Assembly: GCA_003327425.1 (NCBI GenBank)
Contig: QOQW01000006.1
Location: forward strand, 62,001-126,000
Reading direction: 5' to 3'
Source of the DNA: Candidatus Ozemibacter sibiricus
Lineage (GTDB): Bacteria; Muiribacteriota; Ozemobacteria; Ozemobacterales; Ozemobacteraceae
Length of the DNA stretch: 64,000 nt
Part shown: positions 9,226-17,660 of the stretch, one piece after another
How positions within the stretch are numbered: the stretch's first letter is position 1
Layout: each line of letters opens with the position of its first letter
Notes under the pieces: generated by a model
Seen by the model: the letters and a program-made list of their open reading frames with translations, nothing else
The model's database searches: none
What the model was told of the DNA's origin: nothing
Program-made: the position numbers and the translations under genes

Positions 9226-9254
9226 ACTTTACGCTACAGGCCTCTGGCCGTCAA
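9226..9254 (-). promoter_or_regulatory. promoter of the tandem-kinase beta-helix gene
   Basis: On the minus strand TTGACG (9254-9249), a 17-bp spacer and TAAAGT (9231-9226) precede the ATG at 9211. The predicted start leaves an untranslated leader of only about 8 bases. The same arrangement is found before the second tandem-kinase gene. Confidence 0.65.
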
Positions 9255-9317
9255 GATTCACGCCAAAGTGAGCCCGCAGACCAGAAACAGTTGGCTGGGG
9301 AGAGCGGAGGGTATACA

Positions 9318-12300
9318 ATGCGGGAAATGGCAAACGAGGATCCGCGACAAACCCTTGATACCCTGGCGGCCGAGCTGGCGCGCCGTCAGGCGGCGCATTC
9401 CACCGGGGCCGGGCGTCGGCGTTGGCGTCGGCGGCTGGTGCGGGGCCTGGTGGGGCTGGTGGCGCTGGTGCTGCTGGTCCTGGCCGGCATTTTCATCGTC
9501 AATTTCCTGCGCCTCAACAGCAATCTCATCGAAGGTCACATCAAAGGCGTGGTCCTGCCGGCCATCACTCGCGGGGTCTTTCCGCTCGAGGTGGGTCGCA
9601 CGTCTGGCGACCTGTTGCACGGCATCGAACTCGAATACCTGCAGGTGCGCAACCCGGCGTTTCCGACGGGCGGCGTGCTGGCCGCCATCCCACGCATCTC
9701 CCTGAAATACTCCCTGTGGGATGTGTTCTTCGGCGACCTCGTGCTCGAGAAAGTGATCGTTCACAACCCGGTCATCACGTTGTCGCGCGCGGCCGACGGA
9801 CGGGCGATCTGGGACTTCCCGACCGCCTGCTGGATAGGCGATCTGACGGCTGTCGCATCCGGAACGGGTTTGCCGGCGAGCGGGGCCCCAGGAACGGCTG
9901 GGACCTGGACCACGGAGGCGGGGGCGCCAGGCGGAGCCGAGACGGGGCAGAGCCGGTTCGCCCTGGCGCGGGCGCAGGCGATCGCCGATCGGTTCCTGTC
10001 CCATGTCGAGATCAGGAATCTCAGCGTGATGATCCCGCGGCCGCGCGCTCTGCTGGCCGACCAGACGCTGGCCCGGCTGCTGCGCCTGTCGACGGGCAAC
10101 TTCTACCGCACCGGGGTCGATCTGCTGGTGCGGAAATTCCCTGAGCGCGATTTCACGACCCACCTGCTCAAACTCACGCTGCCAGACGACCCCGCTTTCC
10201 TCACCTTCCAGGTCACCCGGCTCCGGACGACGGGCGATCTCACGCTATCGGCCCAGGTGCTCGGCCAGAACCTGGAGGTCGCGGTGCAGAACCTCGGAGA
10301 GCCCGGGCGCCGCATCATCGTCTACGATGGTCGCGACAAGGAACGTTTGAACCTGCGGTGGATCCTGGGGCGGCCGGGCAAGCCCTGGCCCGAGCGTATC
10401 ACCGGCCTGACCGGAGTGTTGCGGCTCGCCGCGCTGGCTCCGCTCGAAGCCTGGCTGCCCGAAGGTTGCCGGCTGGCGGGCCGGGTGGAGGTCGCGCTGG
10501 CGGCTTCAGAGAGCGTCCCCTTGCGCGAGACGGTCGTCCACTGCCAGGCGACGGGGTTGCGGGCCGAGCTGCCCGGGTTGCCGCCGCTCGAGCAGCTCGA
10601 TCTGCGGCTGTCGGCCCGAGGCGGCATCGCCAGCATCGAACAGGCCGTCTTCACCGTGGCCGGGATTCCCTCGAGCCATACCGGCACCCTCGACCTGCGC
10701 GATCCCGAGGCCATCACCGGCGAGTTCGCCTCCGAGCTGGCCGGCGATCCGCTGCACCTGCGGACCGGCTGGCGGAAGCAGGGGCCCGGCCGCGCCCGCC
10801 TGACGCTGGTGGCGGGCCGACCGGGCGGCGAGCTGTCGCTCGAGGCCGAGCGCCAGGAGGCGCCCGGGCGGGTCGACTACCGCGATCTCGCCATCCGCCT
10901 CGAGCTCGAAGCCAAGCGGTCGCTCTACGAACTCGTGCCGGTGCGCCTGCTGCCAGACGACCTGCGGGCGCGGTTCGCCGCCTTTTTCGACAAAGTGACG
11001 ATCCTGGGGCCATTGCGGGCCGAGGCGGCGCTGCCCTCGCCGGTCGATTGGCCGCAGGGCATGGCCGAACTTCTGCTCGACGGGGCCCGGTTGCAGAACC
11101 GAGCGCAGCCGGCGCTGGGGGTCGACCTCGGCGGCCGCCTGCGGTTGCGGGCCGGCCGTCTCGATCTGCTCGACACCACCGCCACCCTGGCCGGACTGCG
11201 CGCCCTGGCCAGCGGATCGCTCGCCTTCGCCTCGGACAGCCGGCAGGTGGAACGCTACGATCTGGCTGTCCGTGGCGCCTTGCTCGCCAGCCGCGCGCTC
11301 ACCCTGACCGGCGCTCAGGTGGCCGATTCGTGCGGCCTGGCCAGTCCGCCGTTCGCGACTCTCGAACTCGAGGGCGGCACCTTCCTCGAAGCCGCCCTGC
11401 AGCGGCCCGGCCCGCCGCCCACCGCGCGCCTGTCCTTCGATCGGCTGCGGCTGCGCACCGGCCACGGCAAGCCCTGGCTGATCGATACCTTGCAAGCCGA
11501 GGTCCGGGCCGACGAGGCTCCGATCTTGACGGCCAGCGCACCCTGGCAGCCGCGCCTCGTCGAGGCCACTGCCGCGCTGCGCTTGTTTGGCGTCGACCTG
11601 GCGGTGGCCGCCACCGCCGATCTGGCCTCTCGCACCTTCGGCCAGTTCCGCCTCGAGGGGAAGGGCACCGACCTGCAGACGGTGCTGGCGGGGGTATCCG
11701 AGATTCCAGCCGTCGGGGCCGCCCTCAAGAAGTGGGGGCTGTCGGCGGGCGGCGCCTTCACGGTCCGCCTGGCCGGAGCCGGCCCCTTCGCCCGCCCCGC
11801 CGTGGCTGGCGGACTCGACGTGCCGCGCCTGACCCTCAAAGCCCGCGAGGCCAGCGCCGACCTGCCGTTCGTCGCCTCCTTCTCGTCGCCGGCGGAAGGT
11901 CGCTACCAGGGCCAGGTGCGAACGCGGCAGGCCGGGCTCATCGTGCGCGGCGTGGCCTTTCCGCTGGCCGCCGCTCAGGCCAGCCTCACCTACGACCGTT
12001 CCCAAGGGGGGCCGCAGCAGGTCATCGGCCTCGACGCCCAGGTGCAGAGCTTCGGCGCCACCGTCGCCGTGCGCGGGGAATATCTGCCCCACCGCGGTCA
12101 GATCAAGCAGGCCGTCGGGCGATTGTCCAGCCCGCGCATCGAGGAGCTGGCCCGCGAGATCGCCCGCATCGGCCGGTTCAACCTCCCCTTCACGCTGGTC
12201 GGGAAAGCGGCCGGTGAATGGAAGGCGGCCGGGCCGGTGACCGATCCCCAGGGCGAGGGGTTCCTCGAGGTCGACAGCCTGGGTCTGACCTTCCCGCTGC

Positions 12301-13892
12301 GGCAGCGCGGCAACCAGACGATCGCCCTCCAGATCGAGGATCTGGCCGGCCGACTCGAGCTGAGCTACGGGGGCCAGGCCGGCGATGCCGCGGTGGCCCT
12401 GAAAGGGGCTCGCGGGAAGGTGCTGGGCGCCGATCTCGTCCTCGAGGGGGCGGGCCGCCTGCGCCGGCAGGGCGAAGGCCGGGTGCCGGAATTCGACCGG
12501 CTGGTGGCCAGCTTCACCAATCTGGCCGCCGACCGGGTGTTCGCCCTGTTGAAGGCCGGGTTCTTCCCCGCCGAGACGGTGGCCCTCATTCCCGAGATGG
12601 CCGGCACTCTGCACGGCAGCCTGGTGGTCGGCGGGGCCCGCAACCGGTTCTCCGCCGAAGGCGAGGCCCGTCTCGAGAATGGCCGGTTGGCCCATCGCCT
12701 GCTGCTGGCCCCGCTCGAGGGCATGAACGGCCGGTTCCTGTTCTCGCGCAAGGCCGAGCGACCCTGGCCGGTCGTCGAGATCCGCGATTTCACCGCTTCC
12801 TTCGGCCGGACCCGGTTCGGCATTCCCTTCGGGCGGTTCACCGACCCGCAGGGAGCGGGCGGGCTCGACCTCGAAGGGCGCCTCGAACGGGCCTTCCCCG
12901 CTGATATCCTGAAGCTGCTGTCGGGCTGGAATCTGCCGACGGTGTCGTTTCCCAAGGAAGGCGCGCTGTCGGGGCGGGTGAAGGTCGACGGCACCCTGGC
13001 CCGGCCCCGCCTCGATCTCGACCTGCGCACCGAGGCGATGCTCGTCGATTACCGCACCGACCAGCAGAGCTACCTGGTGCCGCTGGGCAGCAGCGCGGCT
13101 GCTCTCTCCTTCGACCTGGGCACCGGCGAAGCCCGGCTCGCCTCGGCCTCGCTCGGGCTGCTGCTCGGGTGCATCGAGATCGGGAAGGGGTGGGCGATCT
13201 TCAACAAGGGGCGTCCGCAGCGGTTCGAGCTGGCCGGCCGCCTGCGGGGGATCGACCTCGGGGCCCTGCAGGCCGGCGGCGAGGCGGCCGTCCGCGGGCG
13301 CCTCGAGGGGACCTTCCAAGCCGAGCAGACGGCGACGGGCAGCCGGGAAGCCCTCTTCCAGCTCGTGTTCCATGACCTCGTGGTGCCGAACATTCCCGTC
13401 GATCCCGAAGCGATGAACAAGATCGGTCTGGAGTTCCTCGAGTCGCCCGAATTCCGAGAGGGGCGGCTGAACCTCTACCTGTCGAGCGACGAAGAGGCCG
13501 GCCAGGCCGGGCGGGTGCGCGTCGCCGACGGCCTGTTCGCCGGGCCCGACATGCGCCTGGAGATCGGCAACAGCGCCTTCGACCCGCTCAACCTGCAGCT
13601 CGATGCCAAGATCTTCTTCAACCCGCAACCGTTGCGCCGGACGAAGCTGGGCCGCCGGCTGGGCAGTCTGACCAAGCATCTGCAGGACAGCAAGACCGGC
13701 CTCCCCTACGTCGACCTCACGGTCAGCGGCCGCTGGGACAACCCCGCCCTGCTCGGCCGCACCATCGCGCGCCGGGCCGAGAGCCGGGGCAAGCGCAACT
13801 TCATCAAGAGCATCTTCGGCGGCCGCCGCACTCACAAAGCCAGCGTCGAAGAGCTGATGGAGTGGTTCCCCGGCTGGAAGCCTGGGGAATGA
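9318..13892 (+). CDS. AsmA/TamB-like envelope protein
   Basis: A 1524-residue protein with one N-terminal membrane helix (about residues 32-52, after a cluster of arginines) and an otherwise extracytoplasmic, beta-rich body. Short phrases such as GxLxLxxxxG and a closing region reading DLTVSGRWDNPALL are typical of the AsmA/TamB/YhdP superfamily, whose long hydrophobic grooves are now thought to carry phospholipids between inner and outer membranes. This fits a two-membrane cell. ATG at 9318 is chosen because GGAGGG lies 6 bases before it; longer upstream reading frame has no ribosome binding site. No BamA/TamA-type partner is adjacent. Exact subfamily (TamB or YhdP-like) cannot be fixed by eye. 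Confidence 0.75.
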   Translation: MREMANEDPRQTLDTLAAELARRQAAHSTGAGRRRWRRRLVRGLVGLVALVLLVLAGIFIVNFLRLNSNLIEGHIKGVVLPAITRGVFPLEVGRTSGDLLHGIELEYLQVRNPAFPTGGVLAAIPRISLKYSLWDVFFGDLVLEKVIVHNPVITLSRAADGRAIWDFPTACWIGDLTAVASGTGLPASGAPGTAGTWTTEAGAPGGAETGQSRFALARAQAIADRFLSHVEIRNLSVMIPRPRALLADQTLARLLRLSTGNFYRTGVDLLVRKFPERDFTTHLLKLTLPDDPAFLTFQVTRLRTTGDLTLSAQVLGQNLEVAVQNLGEPGRRIIVYDGRDKERLNLRWILGRPGKPWPERITGLTGVLRLAALAPLEAWLPEGCRLAGRVEVALAASESVPLRETVVHCQATGLRAELPGLPPLEQLDLRLSARGGIASIEQAVFTVAGIPSSHTGTLDLRDPEAITGEFASELAGDPLHLRTGWRKQGPGRARLTLVAGRPGGELSLEAERQEAPGRVDYRDLAIRLELEAKRSLYELVPVRLLPDDLRARFAAFFDKVTILGPLRAEAALPSPVDWPQGMAELLLDGARLQNRAQPALGVDLGGRLRLRAGRLDLLDTTATLAGLRALASGSLAFASDSRQVERYDLAVRGALLASRALTLTGAQVADSCGLASPPFATLELEGGTFLEAALQRPGPPPTARLSFDRLRLRTGHGKPWLIDTLQAEVRADEAPILTASAPWQPRLVEATAALRLFGVDLAVAATADLASRTFGQFRLEGKGTDLQTVLAGVSEIPAVGAALKKWGLSAGGAFTVRLAGAGPFARPAVAGGLDVPRLTLKAREASADLPFVASFSSPAEGRYQGQVRTRQAGLIVRGVAFPLAAAQASLTYDRSQGGPQQVIGLDAQVQSFGATVAVRGEYLPHRGQIKQAVGRLSSPRIEELAREIARIGRFNLPFTLVGKAAGEWKAAGPVTDPQGEGFLEVDSLGLTFPLRQRGNQTIALQIEDLAGRLELSYGGQAGDAAVALKGARGKVLGADLVLEGAGRLRRQGEGRVPEFDRLVASFTNLAADRVFALLKAGFFPAETVALIPEMAGTLHGSLVVGGARNRFSAEGEARLENGRLAHRLLLAPLEGMNGRFLFSRKAERPWPVVEIRDFTASFGRTRFGIPFGRFTDPQGAGGLDLEGRLERAFPADILKLLSGWNLPTVSFPKEGALSGRVKVDGTLARPRLDLDLRTEAMLVDYRTDQQSYLVPLGSSAAALSFDLGTGEARLASASLGLLLGCIEIGKGWAIFNKGRPQRFELAGRLRGIDLGALQAGGEAAVRGRLEGTFQAEQTATGSREALFQLVFHDLVVPNIPVDPEAMNKIGLEFLESPEFREGRLNLYLSSDEEAGQAGRVRVADGLFAGPDMRLEIGNSAFDPLNLQLDAKIFFNPQPLRRTKLGRRLGSLTKHLQDSKTGLPYVDLTVSGRWDNPALLGRTIARRAESRGKRNFIKSIFGGRRTHKASVEELMEWFPGWKPGE

Positions 13893-14062
13893 CGGAAAAG
13901 CCAGGCCCGGACCGGTCCTCCTCGAAGGGTGGCGCATCGCAAGCCATGACGGAAAATTCGCGGAGGGCGTGGCAGAAATGACTCGCTTCGCGGTTGGCGT
14001 CGAGCCCCCTGGCGCCTTGGCTCGCCAGCCCATGAAGACGATGCAAGAACGTTGGAAGCGGG

Positions 14063-14887
14063 TCAGTCGCCGTGGTTGTAGTCGAGGATGATATAGCCGC
14101 CCGACTTCTCATCGAAGCGTAGCCGCAGCAACCCGCGTTTCTGGGCCTCCTCGAGGAGGGCGCCGAACGAGCGGAACCCGTAGTAGGACTCGTTGAAGCC
14201 GGGCTTGATGCGTTTGAGAGCCTGCTTGACCATCGAGCCCCAGATGATGCCTTCGTCCCCCCGTTCCCGGGCCAGGGCATCGATCGTTTCCATGACGAGG
14301 TTCATGGCTTCGAGCACGCGTTCATCTTCGGGTTTGCCACTGGCGGGACGGCCGGTCTTCCCCTTGTTGGTGGGGGCGGCCGAACGAACCGAGGTTTCCC
14401 GCTTCTTCCCCTCACGGAGAATATCATCGTAGAAGATGAACTGGTCGCAGTTGGCGGTGAGCAGGTCGGACGTCGAGTTCTTGACGCCGACCCCGATCAC
14501 CATTTTGTTGTTTTCGCGGAGTTTGCTGACGAGAGGCGAGAAATCGGAATCGCCGCTGAGGATGACGAAGGTGTCGACGTGCGACTTGGTGTAGCAGAGG
14601 TCGAGGGCGTCGACGACCATCCGGATGTCGGCCGAGTTCTTGCCCGACTGCCGCACGTGCGGGATCTCGATCAGTTCGAACGAGGCCTCGTGCATGGCGG
14701 CCTTGAATTCTTTGTACCGCTCCCAGTCGCAGTAGGCTTTCTTGACGATGATGTTGCCGCGCAGCAGGAGGCGGTCGAGCACTTTGTGGATGTCGAATCT
14801 GGCGTAGCCCGAATCGCGGACCCCGAGGGCGATGTTCTCGAAGTCGCAGAACAGAGCCATGTTGTGAACGGGCAGTTCGTGAGTCAT
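14063..14887 (-). CDS. NYN (LabA-like) domain protein with C-terminal OST-HTH/LOTUS domain
   Basis: A 274-residue protein. Its N-terminal half is a NYN/LabA PIN-like domain, with ALFCDFENIALG at the start, NSADIRMVVDAL in the middle and VILSGDSDFSPLV later; these provide the acidic residues of a predicted metal-dependent RNase site. After a Lys/Ser-rich linker, the last 75 residues (SMVKQALKRIKPGFNESYYG onward) look like an OST-HTH/LOTUS domain, a winged-helix fold that binds RNA or G-quadruplexes. A role in RNA cleavage or decay is a family inference. ATG at 14887 is chosen; a GTG at 14950 lies near the likely promoter. It converges with the AsmA/TamB-like gene and is divergent from the HD-domain gene. 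Confidence 0.85.
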   Translation of the reverse strand: MTHELPVHNMALFCDFENIALGVRDSGYARFDIHKVLDRLLLRGNIIVKKAYCDWERYKEFKAAMHEASFELIEIPHVRQSGKNSADIRMVVDALDLCYTKSHVDTFVILSGDSDFSPLVSKLRENNKMVIGVGVKNSTSDLLTANCDQFIFYDDILREGKKRETSVRSAAPTNKGKTGRPASGKPEDERVLEAMNLVMETIDALARERGDEGIIWGSMVKQALKRIKPGFNESYYGFRSFGALLEEAQKRGLLRLRFDEKSGGYIILDYNHGD

Positions 14888-15027
14888 GCAGTGTACACCT
14901 GAGGAAGGATGGGTCCGGGGATGAGGGGAAACCCCGGATGCATTGTCCACGGTATGGTAGCACGAACTGGCGGGGTCCGGAATGTGGTATCCTGAGCCCC
15001 ATCTTCAGCGGGAAGGAAGGGCGATCC

Positions 15028-15675
15028 ATGGTCGAGGAAGCGGTGTTCGCACGGATCGAGGCGGAGGCGCGGGCCTTCTGCGAACAGGCCCGGGGCAGCC
15101 ACGGCTGGGATCACACCGAGCGGGTGCTGGCGCTGTGTCTGCACATCGGCCGCATCGAAGGAGCGGACCTCGAGGTGCTGCGCCTGGCCGCGCTGCTGCA
15201 CGACATCGGTCGCCCGCTGGAGGACGAAAGCCAGGGCCGTGACTGTCATGCCGAGATCGGGGCCCGGCTGGCCCGCCAGATGCTCGAGGCGCACGGGCTG
15301 CCGGAAGATCTGGTGGCCCGGGTCGAAGAGTGCGTGGCCACGCATCGGTTCCGGGGGCGTCGGTGCCCGGAGACCCTCGAGGCGAAGATCCTGTTCGATG
15401 CCGACAAGCTCGATTCGATCGGGGCGGTGGGCATCGGCCGGGCCTTCCTGTTCGCCGGCGAGGTCGGGGCCCGTCTGCACGATCCCAAGGCCGACCACGC
15501 GCATACCCGTCCCTACACCGCCGACGATACGGCCCACCGCGAGTTCGTCGTCAAGCTCTGTCGGGTCAAAGACCGGATGCTGACCGCCGAAGGCCGTCGT
15601 CTGGCTTGCGATCGGCACGACTTCATGGTCGCCTTCTTCGACCGCCTCGACCGCGAGGTGGCGGGCGAGGTCTGA
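15028..15675 (+). CDS. HD-domain phosphohydrolase
   Basis: A 215-residue cytoplasmic hydrolase. The HD signature is clear: SHGWDHTERVL (first His), LLHDIGRP (His-Asp pair), later ATHRFRG and FDADKLDSIG, the usual metal-binding series of the YedJ/YpgQ-type HD family. Substrates in this family are commonly nucleotides or small phosphates, but nothing here fixes the substrate. ATG at 15028 has GGAAGG in good position. TATCCT with an upstream TGG (14988-14993) could be an extended -10 element. Confidence 0.85.
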   Translation: MVEEAVFARIEAEARAFCEQARGSHGWDHTERVLALCLHIGRIEGADLEVLRLAALLHDIGRPLEDESQGRDCHAEIGARLARQMLEAHGLPEDLVARVEECVATHRFRGRRCPETLEAKILFDADKLDSIGAVGIGRAFLFAGEVGARLHDPKADHAHTRPYTADDTAHREFVVKLCRVKDRMLTAEGRRLACDRHDFMVAFFDRLDREVAGEV

Positions 15676-15787
15676 CCGGTTGGGGGTGGAGCCGGCTCGC
15701 GGTTCCCTTGCTCCGCCGGGTGCCGTCGAGGCCCCTGGGCAGACGGCGAGGTTTGCCGCCTGGCGTCCAGGGTGAGTTCGATCCAGG

Positions 15788-15817
15788 GTGACGGGGCGAG
15801 GGAGGGCGGTGTATAGT
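15788..15817 (+). promoter_or_regulatory. probable promoter of the FHA gene
   Basis: GTGACG (15788-15793), an 18-bp spacer and TATAGT (15812-15817). The predicted start near 15824 excludes the ATG at 15823 and agrees with translation from 15853. Confidence 0.4.
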
Positions 15818-15852
15818 GGGGCATGTCATTATCGATGTTGAGAGGTCGAGGG

Positions 15853-17526
15853 ATGCCCCTGGTGTGCATGAATGAATGGGCCGGGCGGTGGGCCCGGTGG
15901 CTGAGCCTGGTCGGTGCCTTGTGGCTGACGGGAGGAAGCCTGGCGTGGGCCGCCGGCTTGACCGTGCCCCCGACTTCGGAACCCGAAGCCCTGCTGGTGG
16001 TCGAGGTGACGTTGCCGCCGTCCATGGCAGGGGCGGCCCGGCTCACTTTTCCCCCCAAAGCGGTGCAATTCGTCGGCCCCGTGGTCTCGACGCCGGAAGT
16101 GCAGTTCGTGCCCGACGAGATGGTCGAGATTCATCCTGAGGGGGGCCGACCAGGCACCTTCGGCCTGAAATTCCTGGCTTTGCCTGGCGCCACCGCCGCG
16201 ACCTTCACGTTGACCATCGGAACCGAGCAGCAGGAAGGTGGAGTGACGTTCGTGGTCCGGCAGGGTCAGGGCGGGTATTCTCTGATCTTCCTGGGCGTGG
16301 GGCTCGTCTTCCTGGTACTTGGGTGGAAAATGTGGCAGGTGCAGAAGAAGCATCCGGCCCTGATGTCGACCCGCTCTCTGTTCATGAACTACGAAGCCCT
16401 CGAGAAGATGCGCCAGGAATTCTTTCCAGGCTCTCAACCCGAACCGCCGGTGAGCGCTGGAAAAGAGAGCGCCCCGGCGGCCGGATCAGGGATGCCATCG
16501 CCGACGGATCGCCCCTCGGCCAGCGGGAGCCATCCTTCGGTCCCTGGTTCGGTTGCGGTTCCCCCGCCAGCTTCGAGTGACCAACCCGCCCTCCAGCCAC
16601 CGGCCACCCTGGTCGATCAGCCCGCTCCGGCGGCCCTGGCCACCCTGGTCGATCAACCAGCGCTCCAGTCGTCGCCAGACCTTGTCGCGCCAGATGCCAA
16701 CAAGGCCAGACCGACCCTGGTCGATCGACCCTCGCCCCAGCCCGCGCCGACCCTGATCGATCAACCGGCGCCTTCCCCTTCTTCGACCTTGATTGACCAG
16801 CCCGTCTCCGAAGTGATTCCGCCGATCGCTGATCAGCCAACGCCTGCCGCGGGGCCCACGACGGCAGCCCAGCCCGGCCCCGGCCCGATACCAACCCTGG
16901 TCGACCAGCCCGCTCTGAACTCCCCGCCCACGTTGGTCGATCGGCCAGGTGTCCAGCCGGTAGCGACGCTCGTCGATCAGCCGGCCGTCCAGCCCGCGCC
17001 GACCCAGGTCGACCAACCGGCGCCGGCCCATCCCCCTTCTGCGGTCGACCAGCCCGCCTCCCCGTCGCTGGCGCGGGCCACGGTGCAACGGCCTTCGGCT
17101 CGACAGCCTGCGGTGGGGGCCCCCGAACCCCCGCCTGTCGCCTCCGGCGGAAAAACGGTGGCCCGCCACACCCCTGTCACCCCGGCCGGCGGCACTATCG
17201 CCGGCCCGAAGTCGACCGCCGTCGCACCTGGAGCCATTGTCATCCGATTGCAGGATGACCGTGGCCGGGAATTCTCCGGCACCGCCCGGGAGATTACGAT
17301 CGGGCGCAAGAAAGATAACGTCATCTGCCTCAGCGCCGCCGAGGTCAGCCGATACCACGCTACGATCCGGGCCGATGGCGAGGGCTTCCTGCTGGTGCCC
17401 CTCTCGACCAGCAACCTCACCACCCTGAACGGGGAACGCATCACCAAGCCGGTTCCCATCAAGGCCGGCGACGAACTCGGCCTGGGAGGCACCCCATTCC
17501 GGGTGCTCGACCTCCGCCGCGGCTGA
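15853..17526 (+). CDS. membrane-anchored FHA-domain protein with TLVDQP repeats
   Basis: A 557-residue protein. A signal peptide (to about residue 33, AWAA) leads to a beta-rich extracytoplasmic domain (about 35-135) and one membrane helix (about 141-162). The long cytoplasmic part is Pro-rich (about 195-460) and contains nine T-x-[VI]-D motifs, mostly in the phrase TLVDQPA. The last 90 residues form an FHA domain, with GRKKDN, the SRYH motif and TLNGE, so the phosphothreonine pocket looks intact. FHA domains bind phosphothreonine; T-x-x-D is a known preferred site in some of them. Two membrane Ser/Thr kinases are encoded in the window. ATG at 15853 is chosen for its GAGG and because the predicted promoter overlaps the upstream alternative. 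Confidence 0.85.
   Translation: MPLVCMNEWAGRWARWLSLVGALWLTGGSLAWAAGLTVPPTSEPEALLVVEVTLPPSMAGAARLTFPPKAVQFVGPVVSTPEVQFVPDEMVEIHPEGGRPGTFGLKFLALPGATAATFTLTIGTEQQEGGVTFVVRQGQGGYSLIFLGVGLVFLVLGWKMWQVQKKHPALMSTRSLFMNYEALEKMRQEFFPGSQPEPPVSAGKESAPAAGSGMPSPTDRPSASGSHPSVPGSVAVPPPASSDQPALQPPATLVDQPAPAALATLVDQPALQSSPDLVAPDANKARPTLVDRPSPQPAPTLIDQPAPSPSSTLIDQPVSEVIPPIADQPTPAAGPTTAAQPGPGPIPTLVDQPALNSPPTLVDRPGVQPVATLVDQPAVQPAPTQVDQPAPAHPPSAVDQPASPSLARATVQRPSARQPAVGAPEPPPVASGGKTVARHTPVTPAGGTIAGPKSTAVAPGAIVIRLQDDRGREFSGTAREITIGRKKDNVICLSAAEVSRYHATIRADGEGFLLVPLSTSNLTTLNGERITKPVPIKAGDELGLGGTPFRVLDLRRG
16606..17020 (+). repeat. degenerate TLVDQPA-coding repeat
   Basis: About a dozen imperfect copies of a short unit coding for T-L-V-D-Q-P-A, spaced 12-30 codons apart, all inside the FHA gene. 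Third-base differences and changes to TLID, TLVDR and TQVD show that the units have diverged while T and D are mostly kept. Confidence 0.85.
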
Positions 17527-17660
17527 TTTCGCCCCCCGCGACGCGCTGGTCGAGCGAGCCTGGTCCGCGCTGATCCCGTTCGGTAGGCAACCCATCGCCT
17601 CTTCACTCCAACCGGTCCGCCGACCCTGGGCCTTTCGTCAGGGGAATGCCCAAGCGGAGT

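Noticed and set aside
10506-14033. Long leftward reading frame of 1175 codons
   Set aside because: It is antisense to the AsmA/TamB-like gene, rich in Gly, Gln, Glu and Arg as expected for the complement of a GC-rich gene, and has no domain or ribosome binding site.
13893-14062. Possible terminator between the AsmA/TamB-like and NYN genes
   Set aside because: A TGGCG/CGCCA-type pairing exists but with bulges and no T-run; not strong enough to call.
16579-17070. Regular repeats that could be taken for a CRISPR array
   Set aside because: Unit spacing is irregular, the repeats are in frame inside a coding sequence, and spacers are not unique sequences.
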